In this document: positions 28,576 to 38,608 of the stretch, one piece after another
How positions within the stretch are numbered: the stretch's first letter is position 1
Layout: every line of letters starts with the position of its first letter
DNA from: Paramicrosporidium saccamoebae
Lineage: Eukaryota; Rozellomycota
Assembly (NCBI GenBank): GCA_002794465.1
Contig: MTSL01000075.1
Location: forward strand, 1 to 64,000
DNA length: 64,000 nucleotides
Direction: 5' to 3'
Program-made: the position numbers and the translations under genes
The notes under the pieces: model-generated
What the model was told of the DNA's origin: nothing
The model's input: the letters and a program-made list of their open reading frames with translations, nothing else
Database searches by the model: none

Positions 28576-29877
28576 TTACATATTCACAGTGTCCCCCATA
28601 TCAAGTTGCGATTCCGAAAGTGAAATTGACACTGGCCGATATTTCATTCTACTGCTAAGAACTGCAACCCAGCGATCCCGCTCGGCTTCTGAAGCACACT
28701 GGAAAACATAGCGATCCCTTCTCCCCTCTACCAACTGTCCGTTGACGTATTTTGCACTTTTGATTAGCGGCAAGACGTCGCCCCTCCCAAACAAAAAACT
28801 TTGACTAGACGCATTGCTCTTGACGCTCCTCATGCTGCCCACGGAAACCACTGTGCCTAGAGAGCCCGCGGTCGATTGGGCCTGGATTGAACCATCTAAC
28901 CAGGACCCGCCCTGCAAGCTATCGTCTGCTGTGATTTCAAAGCGAAACTTGCCGCGTCGATCGAGAGGACGTACAGTGAGGTCCTCAAGAGGGATGACGC
29001 CGCGTGGAGACTTGTCTTGGTGACTGTAGAAATAATAGAGACATCCATTGACAATGACGCACCAGCGACGATTCCAAGAGTGGAAACGGTCACTCTTCTT
29101 CCAGAGCATTCCCTCCAGGTCACAAGAACTCAGAGTGTAATCAAAAATTCCCTCCGTTTCAGTTGTTAATTCATCCTTGGCGATCGAGTCGAAAATGTCC
29201 TTGGAGATTAGTCACAGTGGCGCGAATATACTGATAGTAGACTGTCGGGGACGTTTGTAGCCTCTTCAATTGCTTTGCTATTGGTAATGAAAATCTCTTT
29301 GGACATTCTCCGTGGGTTGTTGGGGTTATGGAGGTCCGTGTTTAGGAGAATCATAGAAAAGGACAATACAAAGACGGTGCTGCTGCTGGGAAAGGTGGTT
29401 GGGTTGCACTCATGAAAATGCTCTGCAAAGGCCTGTAGGAGACGATCAATTTTCTGTGCTTCCCCCGGCAGCTTGAACCTTGCCAACAGCCTCCTAAGCG
29501 CCGTCTCTAAGGAAAGACCTGCCATTGATATCATTTCTAAATAACACTTCAGCACGTTTTGATTTTTCTTATGACTAAAACATGATCCACATTAGTTGCA
29601 GTACAATCCAGCCAAGTACTCGCCAATCTGCACTCGATCAAGGAATCCACAATGCTGCAGGAAGCTGGCAATTTCCCTTGGGTTATCTTCAATCAGCTGG
29701 TTCCGAACGAGGAATTCAATGCCCTTTTCGGCACTCACCGCAAACTTGCTGCGCGCCTTGTCAATGGCATCAGTCCGGTGCGTGCCCTTTCTCGGACTCG
29801 CAGTCCCCGTCACTGTTCTAAAAATCAGCTGCTTGGCCAGAGTACATTAGAGGGACCGTGATGTTCGTCTCCTCCAT
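28576..29877 (-). CDS. Sec7-PH ARF guanine exchange factor (cytohesin-like), 4 exons
   Basis: Exons 29877-29846, 29817-29605, 29574-29232 and 29199-28576, introns 28, 30 and 32 nt, give 403 aa. The Sec7 domain starts at AIDKARSKFAVSAEKGIEFL; the joined YLAGFHKKNQNVLKCYLEMI matches the family, the catalytic glutamate loop is FKLPGEAQKIDR, and FSMILLNTDLHNPN is the usual motif 2. The last junction restores SDIFDSIAKDEL. A PH domain follows (EGMLWKKSDRFHSWNRRWCV ... DRWVAVLSSRM), the cytohesin order. The third intron ends in CAAG rather than TAG. It would activate ARF GTPases at membranes rich in phosphoinositides. Confidence 0.93.
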
Positions 29878-29966
29878 TAATAGCAACACTCACGACACCA
29901 ACTAATTGTACCAATCAGCCCATCTACCCCAAAACGGCAACAATCAACGGGTAATTCATTATCTTT

Positions 29967-31055
29967 ATGCTTCGCTTCCTGCGGACGGCGCGCCGGTTTG
30001 GGACCGTAGCAGAGGGCAATCCGATTGATATGGGTTACGTCATGTCGCTGATTGAAAGACCAGTGGAACGTCCCAAAACTGGCTTTAGGATGACTCCGGA
30101 ACGGTGGCCAGACATTTCCGTATCGGCATCGGTGTTTAAGCTGAATTTGGATGAATACCGCATGGAAAAGGTAGCCGAGCGCAGCACGCCGCAGCCAGAT
30201 GCATCCCAGATGCAGAATGTGCATGAAGAGGACGAATTTTGGCCCTTGTTGAGTGACAATGGAACGGCGTCGTTAGACGAGGTCATTGACAACAACCTCT
30301 CCCCGAACAAGACACAGGATGCCGAGACGAGTTTGAGAAAAATTGAGGGCATGCTAAAGACAATTGGTAGGGGCCGGTGGAATGTGGGTGATCGGAGGAA
30401 CAAGTCAAACGAACGCTTCATTTCTCATTTGGAAGAGATTTCATTTGGCGATTTGAAAAACAAGTCACTCTATTCGGTGCTTTCTAAGGCATTTGATGTT
30501 GAGACGGTCATACCCGACGTAGCCGTAGAAGAGTCCACACCAACGGTCCCAGAACAGTTGCCGATAATTCCAGATACTCCGTTGGTGCTGAGTGGGATTG
30601 ATCTGCACTTGGTGGAGTTTGCACAGCTACAAAGACTGGCTAGATTGTATGGAATTGAAGATCAGTCGTCCCGAAACCAGCTGGAACGCAAATTGTGCAA
30701 ATGGTTTGGAAAATTAATTGCTGATGGTTCTCCATTTAAGAGGATCCAGTATTTATCTGACGAGACGCTTCGGCACTTTACTCCCAAGAAAGCGCAAGGG
30801 CCGCCCACCACTTGGACAGAAGAGGAAGATTTGCAATTGGTCCGATTAACTGAAAAGATTAGAGATGCACGTCTTCATATTGTCAACCAAGTGGATTCCT
30901 ATTTGCAGGAAAATCATTGCAGCCAATCCGCTCCGGAGGTTGACGAGAGTGACAATCTCTGGGAGGTGGTGGCGCAAAACTTTGTTGCCACGCCCAAGGC
31001 CTGTAGGAAACGCTGGATGCTCTTGCTGCGAATGCGCGAAATGTGTGCGAAATAG
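29967..31055 (+). CDS. SANT/Myb-like protein with mitochondrial presequence
   Basis: 362 aa. The N-terminus MLRFLRTARRFGTV is Arg-rich, lacks acids and looks like a mitochondrial presequence with an R-x-[FY] cleavage site. The middle (about 50-230) is charged and unrecognised. The last 90 residues carry a SANT/trihelix-like fold: TTWTEEEDLQLVRLTEKI, then NLWEVVAQNF.ATPKACRKRW. Myb-like domains in mitochondrial proteins are uncommon, so a role in mitochondrial DNA, RNA or ribosomes is only inferred. Divergent from the GEF gene, 89 bp apart. Confidence 0.6.
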   Translation: MLRFLRTARRFGTVAEGNPIDMGYVMSLIERPVERPKTGFRMTPERWPDISVSASVFKLNLDEYRMEKVAERSTPQPDASQMQNVHEEDEFWPLLSDNGTASLDEVIDNNLSPNKTQDAETSLRKIEGMLKTIGRGRWNVGDRRNKSNERFISHLEEISFGDLKNKSLYSVLSKAFDVETVIPDVAVEESTPTVPEQLPIIPDTPLVLSGIDLHLVEFAQLQRLARLYGIEDQSSRNQLERKLCKWFGKLIADGSPFKRIQYLSDETLRHFTPKKAQGPPTTWTEEEDLQLVRLTEKIRDARLHIVNQVDSYLQENHCSQSAPEVDESDNLWEVVAQNFVATPKACRKRWMLLLRMREMCAK

Positions 31056-31179
31056 ATTGACCCCACTGAACGCCGGATTGAGCGCTGAACTAAGTTACTG
31101 GTGTGGTCCCATTAGAGTGGCACAATTGTCATGTTTCAATTGATTTAGATATAATAAACCTGCGACACTTGATTGGCCA

Positions 31180-32723
31180 ATGTCGGTGCAAGTTGTGCTG
31201 AATGGACAGACTTTGCATGTGGCGCCGGCAGAGTTTTCACTAAAAGTCGAGGATAACCTTGTCGTAATAGCCGTGGGAGGGAATGCCTGCATGGTAGGGT
31301 GAGAATGAACAACCTTGACTGGTGTAGGTGCAGCCGGCTCTGATATTTACACTCCGACGGACAATGACAGATAATGAGAGTTTCGTCTTCACCATGGCGT
31401 CACACTGTTTCACTGCTCTCTCATTAAGTTATCGCGAGCGACAGGTGCACGAACAGGTCACACAATTCATGGAACAAGTGGCCAAGGTCCAGCGACAAAA
31501 GTTAAAGAGTCCCAAAAAGAAGACGCCAATGTCGATGGAGGAGGAAGATTATGAGAGGATGGGAGTTATTCACAGCGATTCAAAGTGGAGAATCAGTCGG
31601 GTAAATGACGAATTTCAAGTAAATTGTGCTCCCATACTGTCTTTCCTCTTAGATTTGCCCAACATATCCGAGATTGCTCGTGATGCCCAAGAGCGTTAGC
31701 GATTCAGTGTTGAGACATGCGGCTCGCTTCCGTTCCCGCGGACGTCTGCCTATCCTTTCTTATCTGTACTCCTCTGCGGCACTCCTTCGTAGCAGCCAGG
31801 CCCTCGTCGGTCTGCAACGCAATCGTAGTATCCAGGACGAACATCTTTTGGCCGCCATCACCGAACTTGCTCCTCATAAAGAGTTGCTCATTGTGGATGC
31901 ACGACCGACTAAGAGCGCAATGGCTAATGCAGTCACTGGAGCAGGATTCATGCCGCTGGAGCATTACGGAGAGTGTCGACGAGTGTATTTGGGGATTGAG
32001 AATATTCATGCGGTCAGGGAGGCGTATCTTGCCGTGTTTGAGGGATTGCTAGAAGGTCTGCCGTTGCGAACAGCCAAACTGGATGGAGGGTGGACGAAAT
32101 TTTATGAGCGCATCATGGAGGGAGTCAAGATTATTGTTGAGCATCTAAAACTGGGACTGGCAGTGCTGGTCCATTGTAGCGATGGATGGGATCGAACGGC
32201 TCAGCAAGTATCTCTTGCCCAGATTTGTCTTGACCCAGCCACCCGTACCATTGACGGTTTCATCGCCCTCATCCAAAGAGAATGGATTTCTGCTGGCCAT
32301 CAATTCGCTGCCCGTCTGGGACACACTCTCCCCCTAAATGCGCTACGTCCCCCCACCGCTGCGCGCTCCATTTCGCGAGTCTTCTCCAACTTTACGCGCA
32401 CCGGCAGCGAGGAGACGATCAAACAGCCTCAAGATGAGTATTGTCCCGTCTTTCCGCAGTTCCTTGACTGTGTGTTGCAGTTCATCAGGGTGTATCCCAC
32501 GGCCTTTAACTTTGATCACAGATTGGTAGAACTCATCTGGAAGGAGGCGTACGCTTTGCAAACAGATACATTTAGATTTAATTGCGAGCAGGAAAGAATG
32601 ACGGTGGAGACGCCAATGTGTTTCTGGTCCTTTTTGAAGGAGAGACGAGACGAACTAGCCAATTCTGGATACCAGCCGACTGGAGAGTTGTCCATTAACA
32701 AAGACGTCATGTTTTACTTGTAA
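31180..32723 (+). CDS. Myotubularin phosphoinositide 3-phosphatase, 3 exons
   Basis: Exons 31180-31293, 31328-31618 and 31653-32723 with two 34-nt introns encode 491 aa. A short PH-GRAM domain comes first (LKVEDNLVVIA...LIFTLRR..ESFVFTMAS). The joined NDEFQICPTYPRLLVMPKSVSD is the start of the phosphatase domain, and the active site CSDGWDRT (about 309-316) matches the CX5R of active family members. WKDD-like and FNFDHRLVELIWKEAY-like segments follow. It should dephosphorylate PI3P/PI(3,5)P2 on endosomes, opposing the PI3P readers such as the FYVE-RING protein. No C-terminal FYVE or coiled coil, so it is shorter than MTMR6-8. Confidence 0.95.
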
Positions 32724-32965
32724 TATAATCCCCCATGTGAGAGGTGATGGGAAATGTTGTCTAGTAGTAGGTAGATGAGGAAAAATTTATTCATTGCCGG
32801 TTTTTGGGCTCATATTTTTAACAAATGTCCTTTTAACCCATTCGCCCTGCTAATCCATCACTTGCCCTGCCAACTTATTACTTGCCATAATGACTACTGA
32901 ATTCAAACAATGAATTAAGCAATTATCCTTTCTGCCCCCCCCCTTTTACCGGGATAAAAAATAGT
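32724..32965. terminator. Spacer with Pol III terminator for tRNA-Gln
   Basis: A run of six A at 32956-32961 is, on the minus strand, a T6 Pol III stop just after tRNA-Gln. The rest of the spacer shows no gene; TTTTAACCCATTCGCCCTGCTAATCC-type words repeat loosely as CTTGCCCTGCCAACTTATTACTTGCC. Confidence 0.6.
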
Positions 32966-33037
32966 TGGTCCTACCGAGGTTCGAACTCGGGTTGTGGGAT
33001 TCAAAGTCCCAAGTGCTTCCGCTACACCATAGGACCA
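32966..33037 (-). tRNA. tRNA-Gln (anticodon UUG)
   Basis: 72 nt on the minus strand. The acceptor TGGTCCT pairs with AGGACCA, the D arm is ATGGTGTAGCGG-like, the anticodon stem TGGGA/TCCCA encloses CTTTGAA (anticodon TTG), and the T loop is GTTCGAA. No intron. A T6 terminator follows downstream. Confidence 0.95.
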
Positions 33038-33081
33038 CGTCACTAGAAGTGAATTATAATTACTTGACTATGTATAATAAA

Positions 33082-34494
33082 CTATCTGTCGACCTCGCCA
33101 AACACCAAGTCGCAAGTGCCGACGATGGCAACAACATCGGCAACATAATGGCCCTTGGCCATAAGATCGATAGCGGCGAGATGGAAAAAGCCCGGGGGAC
33201 GAATCTTGCACCGATAAGGGCGGTTAGAGCCATCCGACTCGAGATAGACACCAAACTCGCCCTTGGGAGCCTCTATGGCGGTATAAGTGGAGCCGGGTGG
33301 CACATGGAAGCCCTCCGTGTAGAGTTTGAAGTGATGGATGAGGGCCTCCATGGATTGCTTCATCTGAGCCCGGGAGGGAGGGACAATTTTGTGATCCTCC
33401 AGTCGATGAGGACCAGCGGGGAGGGTATCAATCGCCTGGGCAATGATACGCAGGGATTGACGCATCTCTTCGGTGCGTATAAGATAGCGATCATAACAGT
33501 CGCCGTTTTTTCCAATGGGCACGTCAAAGGAATAGTTTTGATAGCCGTCATAGGGCTGCGTCTTGCGGAGATCCCAGCGATAGCCAACGGAGCGCAACAT
33601 GGCGCCAGAAAAGCCCCACTCAAGAGCCTGGGGAGCAGTAATGACCCCAACTCCCACGGTGCGATTGAGCCAAATACGATTGGCCGTTAACAATTCCTCC
33701 ATCTCATCAATGCGGGAACTAAACTGCTGGGCCCAAACGTAAATGTCCTGCAAAAGGCCGCGGGGTAAATCTTGGGCTACGCCTCCAGGCCGTACATAGG
33801 CGGCATGCATGCGGGCGCCTGAGACGCGTTCATAGAATTCCATCAGCTTTTCACGCTCCTCGAACATCCATAACACTGGCGTTACTGCACCCACATCCAT
33901 GGCGTGAGTGGTCAAGGCCATAATGTGGTTCAAAATGCGCGTAATCTCGCCAAATAACACGCGGATTGCTTTCCCACGCGGCGGTGACGTTACATTTAGC
34001 AACTTTTCTACAGCCAAGGAATAGCATTGTTCGTTTGTCATCATTGACACATAGTCCAATCGGTCAAAATATGGCAATGCCTGCAGATACGTTTTGTACT
34101 CAATCAGCTTTTCTGTCCCTCGATGCAGTAAGCCAATATGTGGGTCAGCACGTTGCACCACCTCCCCATTCAGTTCCAATACTAAGCGAAGGACCCCGTG
34201 GGCTGCGGGATGCTGCGGTCCAAAGTTGATGGAAAAATTGCGGATAGCGATGGGTGATGGCGTGGATTGGTCGACGCGGTCCGTGTCATCGGGCATGAGG
34301 TCTTCCTCTGTAATAGTGGTGCGTTGATACGCGGGACGGCGTTCCATGGGAGGCAAGTCTGCAGGATTCCGAATATGGAACTCGTCATTTTCAAGTCTCT
34401 TATCAGTGTTGCTATTTGCAAACCTCTTGCTCTCGTCAGTGTAAAGTCTATATGGCCTCCCGACCCGTCGCAAAAGTTGCTTTATAAGAAACAT
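33082..34494 (-). CDS. NDUFS2: NADH dehydrogenase 49 kDa subunit (NDUFS2/NuoD)
   Basis: 470 aa with a basic N-terminal presequence ([18 protein letters not shown]). The body matches the complex I 49 kDa subunit throughout: [83 protein letters not shown], and the end DLVFGEVDR. His and Asp/Tyr residues around the quinone site are present. A nuclear, mitochondrially targeted complex I subunit shows that this organism keeps a proton-pumping complex I, which Microsporidia and Mitosporidium have lost. No intron. Confidence 0.97.
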   Translation of the reverse strand: MFLIKQLLRRVGRPYRLYTDESKRFANSNTDKRLENDEFHIRNPADLPPMERRPAYQRTTITEEDLMPDDTDRVDQSTPSPIAIRNFSINFGPQHPAAHGVLRLVLELNGEVVQRADPHIGLLHRGTEKLIEYKTYLQALPYFDRLDYVSMMTNEQCYSLAVEKLLNVTSPPRGKAIRVLFGEITRILNHIMALTTHAMDVGAVTPVLWMFEEREKLMEFYERVSGARMHAAYVRPGGVAQDLPRGLLQDIYVWAQQFSSRIDEMEELLTANRIWLNRTVGVGVITAPQALEWGFSGAMLRSVGYRWDLRKTQPYDGYQNYSFDVPIGKNGDCYDRYLIRTEEMRQSLRIIAQAIDTLPAGPHRLEDHKIVPPSRAQMKQSMEALIHHFKLYTEGFHVPPGSTYTAIEAPKGEFGVYLESDGSNRPYRCKIRPPGFFHLAAIDLMAKGHYVADVVAIVGTCDLVFGEVDR

Positions 34495-34602
34495 TCAGTG
34501 CAACTCCGCCAGGGCCGCAGTTATTGAACGTGGAATTTTAGTAAAGGAGTGTCAAGAACCCAACCCAATTCAAACATCTGAAATTGTTCCGCTGGTTTAT
34601 TA

Positions 34603-36327
34603 CTAACTCGGCACAAAGGCCAATCTATCGCGGATTATCCTTACCCCGGAAAGGTCATAATCATGCTTTGAAATCCAAAAATCATTCATGCAGTCCAGCT
34701 TGGACATGACCGCGCCCCCTTTCCAGGTGACCACACCCGCATCCATCACGAGACTTTCTTTGGTGGGCTGGCCAGCGGCTCCGCCCAGCACAAACTCCAC
34801 ATCGTTTCCGGGATATCGCTCACGGAGCATCGTCCCGAGGTGTGCAACAAAATGGGGGAATTTGTGTCCATTCCCAATCACAAGCACCGAACCAAGAAAC
34901 TTTTTCAACCGATCTGGGTTTGTAGCGCCGTCCAGAGAATCGAGTGCCTTTTTGATGGCTTCGGTAAGTGACAATACTGCCAGAGGTTGCAGTTCTACAA
35001 GGACAGCGTCGTTTTCATATGTATCACTCATAATAATCTCAGAGGCCGGCTCAGATGGTGTCGTCTCGGCGGCCTCGCTGTCGCCATTGGCACCGTTGGC
35101 ATAGTAAATTGGATCATTCTCACCAGCATAAAAAGAGGGATTTTCAGTCGTGTCAACAAAGTGTGACAAGAGGGAATTTTCGCTTTCAAACAATGCCGAC
35201 GGGATGATGATGCGTTCCTCATACACCTTGAAGGGGAACACTTTGGTCGACTGTCCCGGATTCCTCACATACACCTCATAGACCTGGGAGGTAATGTCGT
35301 CTTCATCCATGGTACACATTCTCACTTTCAAGTCGTCAATCATTTCAAAATCAAGACTCTTTCTCAAGTCACAGTCGGTGTAGGGGAAATGGTGGATTTT
35401 CAAGACGGACAAGAGCAATCTGGACAGTTCGTCCCCACCATATGGCAAAATTGATTTAGAAGCGGGCAAACTCTGGCCATCCTCAATGCAAACCACATTG
35501 CTAGTCTGAGCTCCAATGTCAATGACCAAGGCGGAGGATATCCCCGAACCAAACGTCCCTGCCACACTTTCAAGGATGAATCCCACCGACCGGAAACCCA
35601 TCTCCCTCACCACCAAATCAATCAACGCGCGAATCTCAAAAGCCATCACACCATCTGGCACGACCAGCATCATTCCATATTTACCAAAGTCTCGTCGGGC
35701 AATCTTTAAATCATCCATGATGGCTCGGGACCATATCCGATCCATGTCGTCAGTAACCTCTTTGCTACTCCTATACTGTTGTCGGTTAAAGTTTCCCCTT
35801 CGAATGGGCCATCGTCTGACATATTCCTCTTCGGGATTGATCCTCAATGCCGCCATTCCCGTTACAAATTTTGCACCGCCCGTCTTTGTCCATTCAAAGC
35901 CATATGCGTCGTTTAGGGCCGGGATCCTTTGCTCCACTGCCGTCTTGTTATGCGCAATGATGCTGCTGTAGATATTAGGGGGAGGCTTCTTTTTGGCACA
36001 CCTGTAGCGTGCGTTCAGACGTTCTTGAAGTTCCTCTTCGCTAATATCGACGTCTACATGGTGCTCGGGTGTCAGCGTCCCACGGTGGGCAATGACATGT
36101 GGAATTGTGCGAGGAAGGGCGTCACGAGAGAGACCGACTTTGCAGTAGCGTGAACCGTACTGAAGTACTATAGTGTCCGCCGGGTCAGGAATGTCTCCAG
36201 CAGGACGATGGGTCAGATAACTGGTGTCAGATTGCTGGTACGCAGACTGAACATTACGGTTGGTGATATTCAGAGAGGCCAAATGCGAGACGGTGCTATT
36301 CTTTGGCTCCACAACGGCCGGTGCCAT
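34603..36327 (-). CDS. ARP8: Actin-related protein 8 (INO80 subunit)
   Basis: 574 aa. The actin fold begins at DTIVLQYGSRYCKVGLSRD and includes LVIDIGAQTSNVVCIEDG (phosphate loop 2) and the adjacent GGDELSRLLLSVLK. The ARP8-type insert FPYTDCDLRKSLDFEMIDDL and the ending segment SVLVIGNGHKFPHF support ARP8 over other ARPs. ARP8 contacts actin and nucleosomal linker DNA in INO80. A second INO80 subunit (IES2) is at 43.7 kb. No intron. Confidence 0.92.
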   Translation of the reverse strand: MAPAVVEPKNSTVSHLASLNITNRNVQSAYQQSDTSYLTHRPAGDIPDPADTIVLQYGSRYCKVGLSRDALPRTIPHVIAHRGTLTPEHHVDVDISEEELQERLNARYRCAKKKPPPNIYSSIIAHNKTAVEQRIPALNDAYGFEWTKTGGAKFVTGMAALRINPEEEYVRRWPIRRGNFNRQQYRSSKEVTDDMDRIWSRAIMDDLKIARRDFGKYGMMLVVPDGVMAFEIRALIDLVVREMGFRSVGFILESVAGTFGSGISSALVIDIGAQTSNVVCIEDGQSLPASKSILPYGGDELSRLLLSVLKIHHFPYTDCDLRKSLDFEMIDDLKVRMCTMDEDDITSQVYEVYVRNPGQSTKVFPFKVYEERIIIPSALFESENSLLSHFVDTTENPSFYAGENDPIYYANGANGDSEAAETTPSEPASEIIMSDTYENDAVLVELQPLAVLSLTEAIKKALDSLDGATNPDRLKKFLGSVLVIGNGHKFPHFVAHLGTMLRERYPGNDVEFVLGGAAGQPTKESLVMDAGVVTWKGGAVMSKLDCMNDFWISKHDYDLSGVRIIRDRLAFVPS

Positions 36328-36415
36328 CAGAGAAACGAATATTTAAATTTGCATTTCCCAAATAACGCGAGTTGTGCGATTACTTGTGTATGAATATGAT
36401 GCAGCTGTGGATGTG

Positions 36416-36550
36416 TGAGGTCATAAAGGGTCGGTGTGAGATTGTAAAGGGTCGGTGTGAGATTGTAAAGGGTTGGTGTGAAATCATAAAGGGTCGGTGT
36501 GAGGATGTAAAAGGCCGGCGGGAGGTTGTATAAATTTGGTGTGAGGTTGT
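36416..36550. repeat. 21-bp tandem repeat, about 6 copies
   Basis: The unit GTGAGATTGTAAAGGGTCG recurs at 21-bp steps with substitutions between the divergent ARP8 and SET genes. The period is a multiple of three, so an artefactual antisense frame of repeated SHRPFTI appears; I do not call it a gene. The nearby promoter may be affected by copy number. Confidence 0.88.
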
Positions 36551-36712
36551 GTATGAATACGCAAAGAGACCTATCATCTTTTGTGGCTGATCTGTTGCTA
36601 TCATATCGATGTAATTTATTACAGCAGTTGTGATCATAGTTTTATTATAGTGAACCATCTTTCTCAACACACACAAGCCGCTATAATAAACGAATATTCA
36701 AATTTTGCGTTC

Positions 36713-38524
36713 ATGACGGGATCCCATCTGGAGACTCCTAGTCCAATCATTGCTGGCGTTTTCACAGAAAAGTATGTGCGGAGGGAGCATTGCAGGATGT
36801 GCGGTGCTTTTGAAGTAAGGGGTAAATATGCTCCGTGGGTATTCTGTAATAATTGTGGTGAATCCTACCATCAGTCCTGCGCACCGAACGCTCCAGACCC
36901 CGAACATCCTATCCGCGGCTGGCTGCCTCCCGGATACCACGCACGGTGGAATTGGCAGTGCCCAGATTGCCGTTCCTGCTCCACATGCAGTTCTGAAGGT
37001 GCAGAGGTGCTTGTATGTCAAGACTGCAACAAGTCATGCTGTTCCACATGTGACACTGGAATGGATATTAATTTATGCTTCTACTACCAGTGCCTCGACT
37101 GTCGGCAACAAAGGCCGCGGAAGTGTCTTGGATGCGATAAGGAAATTTCGGGTAGCATACGTCTCAAGCTCTTCTGTCCCACCTGCAGTCAACATTCTGC
37201 ATGTCCACGATGCAAAGTGCGTTTCTCAGATGACGATTACACGCAAGAAATGGTTTCCTGTGAAAACTGCAGCAATTGGACCCATTACTCCTGCACTGGA
37301 TTCACCGAAGCGCAATGCGCAGCTCTTGGTGATCCAGAGGTAAAGTTTTATTGCTGTCGTTGTGAGGCTAGTCAGGGCTTTCAACATGATGGGACCTGTG
37401 GACTGCCTGCTCAATGTTCGGGCTGCGCCGATGGAGTTGCGGAAAGCTTTTTGCTTCCCACCCAATTGCACGTAGATTTGAATGTTTTATTGCCGACAGC
37501 GTTTAGCCATCAAAAATGTTTCAACCGCAAGGGTAATGTATCGATGCTCCAGACACCGGTTATGTGGTACCGGCACGGATCGCTGTCCATATTGATCCCG
37601 ATGATACTAAATGACCGCGAAATGCATATTGTCTTTGTCGGCTGGCATCCACGGAAGCACCGCCAGCGAACACGATTTTTATTCCGGATTTCATTCAATA
37701 ACAAGTGGAATATTGAAAGCGTCCAAGGCACCCTTGATGGGATGTCAACCACCGCCAAGACTATCTCTGCTACGTATAGAATGCTAGCCAGATCAAATCC
37801 TGTGGATTTCAAGAGAATCTTTCAGATCTTTAATGCATTTAGGGAAAGGCTAAAGTCGTTCTACCAGGCCCCTCCTGCGGTCCATCCTATCAAAGAAAAG
37901 CCTTTGCCGTTGCAAGGACCCCCTCTACCGCCATCAAGCGAATTGCCGACTAAATATGACAGTATTCGTCTGAAAGAGTATGTGAGGAAATGGAAGAAGC
38001 CCATAGTTATAGAGTTGAAAAGGTCTCTTGCTGAGCAACAAGTATTTGACAAGGTTGCTGCTGTTAATAATCGAAACAACCTTCAGCTGCACCCTCATCG
38101 TCATCTCCACGTTAGACGTTCACACATTGCGGGATTTGGTCTCTTTACTTCTCAGGCCATCACTGCGGGAACCAAGATTTTTGAATACTGCGGCGAGCTG
38201 ATCGGTCAACTGGTTGCTGATCGGCGCGAATTACTATATGGTTTGCTACCACTTCGACGCCACGATTGCTATCTGTTCCGCCTCTCAGATGACCGCATCA
38301 TTGATGCCACTCTCCGTGCCAACGCGGCACGGTTTATCAATCATTCATGTGCCCCCAATTGCGAGTCCAAGGTAATATGCAGTAGTCGGATTGTCATAGT
38401 GGCACTGCGAGATATTTCAATGGGAGAGGAGCTCTCCTACGATTACAAGCTTAGTAGTGAGGGAGTGGAGGATGTTGCACCCTGTTATTGTGGAGCCCTT
38501 GAGTGCAGAAAGTTTATGAATTAA
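36713..38524 (+). CDS. PHD-SET histone methyltransferase, MLL/trithorax-like
   Basis: 603 aa from MTGSHLETPS. Two Cys-rich PHD regions occupy about 25-225: CRMCGAFEVRGKYAPWVFC...C..CRSC and CPRCKVRFSDDDY...C..CSNWTHYSC..FYCCRC. A middle region (~285-375) has an FYRC-like look but I am unsure. The SET domain runs from about 463 (RRSHIAGFGLF, IFEYCGELIG, RFINHSCAPNC at ~541, GEELSYDYK) and ends with a post-SET CYCGALECRKFMN. The DATLRANAARFINHSC stretch and terminal CRKFMN match the KMT2 (MLL/Set1) type, so H3K4 methylation is likely. Yeast Set1 lacks PHD fingers, so this is the trithorax layout. Confidence 0.9.
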   Translation: MTGSHLETPSPIIAGVFTEKYVRREHCRMCGAFEVRGKYAPWVFCNNCGESYHQSCAPNAPDPEHPIRGWLPPGYHARWNWQCPDCRSCSTCSSEGAEVLVCQDCNKSCCSTCDTGMDINLCFYYQCLDCRQQRPRKCLGCDKEISGSIRLKLFCPTCSQHSACPRCKVRFSDDDYTQEMVSCENCSNWTHYSCTGFTEAQCAALGDPEVKFYCCRCEASQGFQHDGTCGLPAQCSGCADGVAESFLLPTQLHVDLNVLLPTAFSHQKCFNRKGNVSMLQTPVMWYRHGSLSILIPMILNDREMHIVFVGWHPRKHRQRTRFLFRISFNNKWNIESVQGTLDGMSTTAKTISATYRMLARSNPVDFKRIFQIFNAFRERLKSFYQAPPAVHPIKEKPLPLQGPPLPPSSELPTKYDSIRLKEYVRKWKKPIVIELKRSLAEQQVFDKVAAVNNRNNLQLHPHRHLHVRRSHIAGFGLFTSQAITAGTKIFEYCGELIGQLVADRRELLYGLLPLRRHDCYLFRLSDDRIIDATLRANAARFINHSCAPNCESKVICSSRIVIVALRDISMGEELSYDYKLSSEGVEDVAPCYCGALECRKFMN

Positions 38525-38608
38525 GTTGGCAGAGCAAATGTGTATTGACATGGGAGGCCAGACACTCCGAAGTGACATGGAGGTTGGCCCGGCCGGGGTA
38601 ACGGGAAA

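Noticed and set aside
36380-36676. Heptapeptide-repeat frame over the 21-bp repeat
   Set aside because: The 21-bp period alone creates the repeat; it sits between two divergent starts and lacks support.
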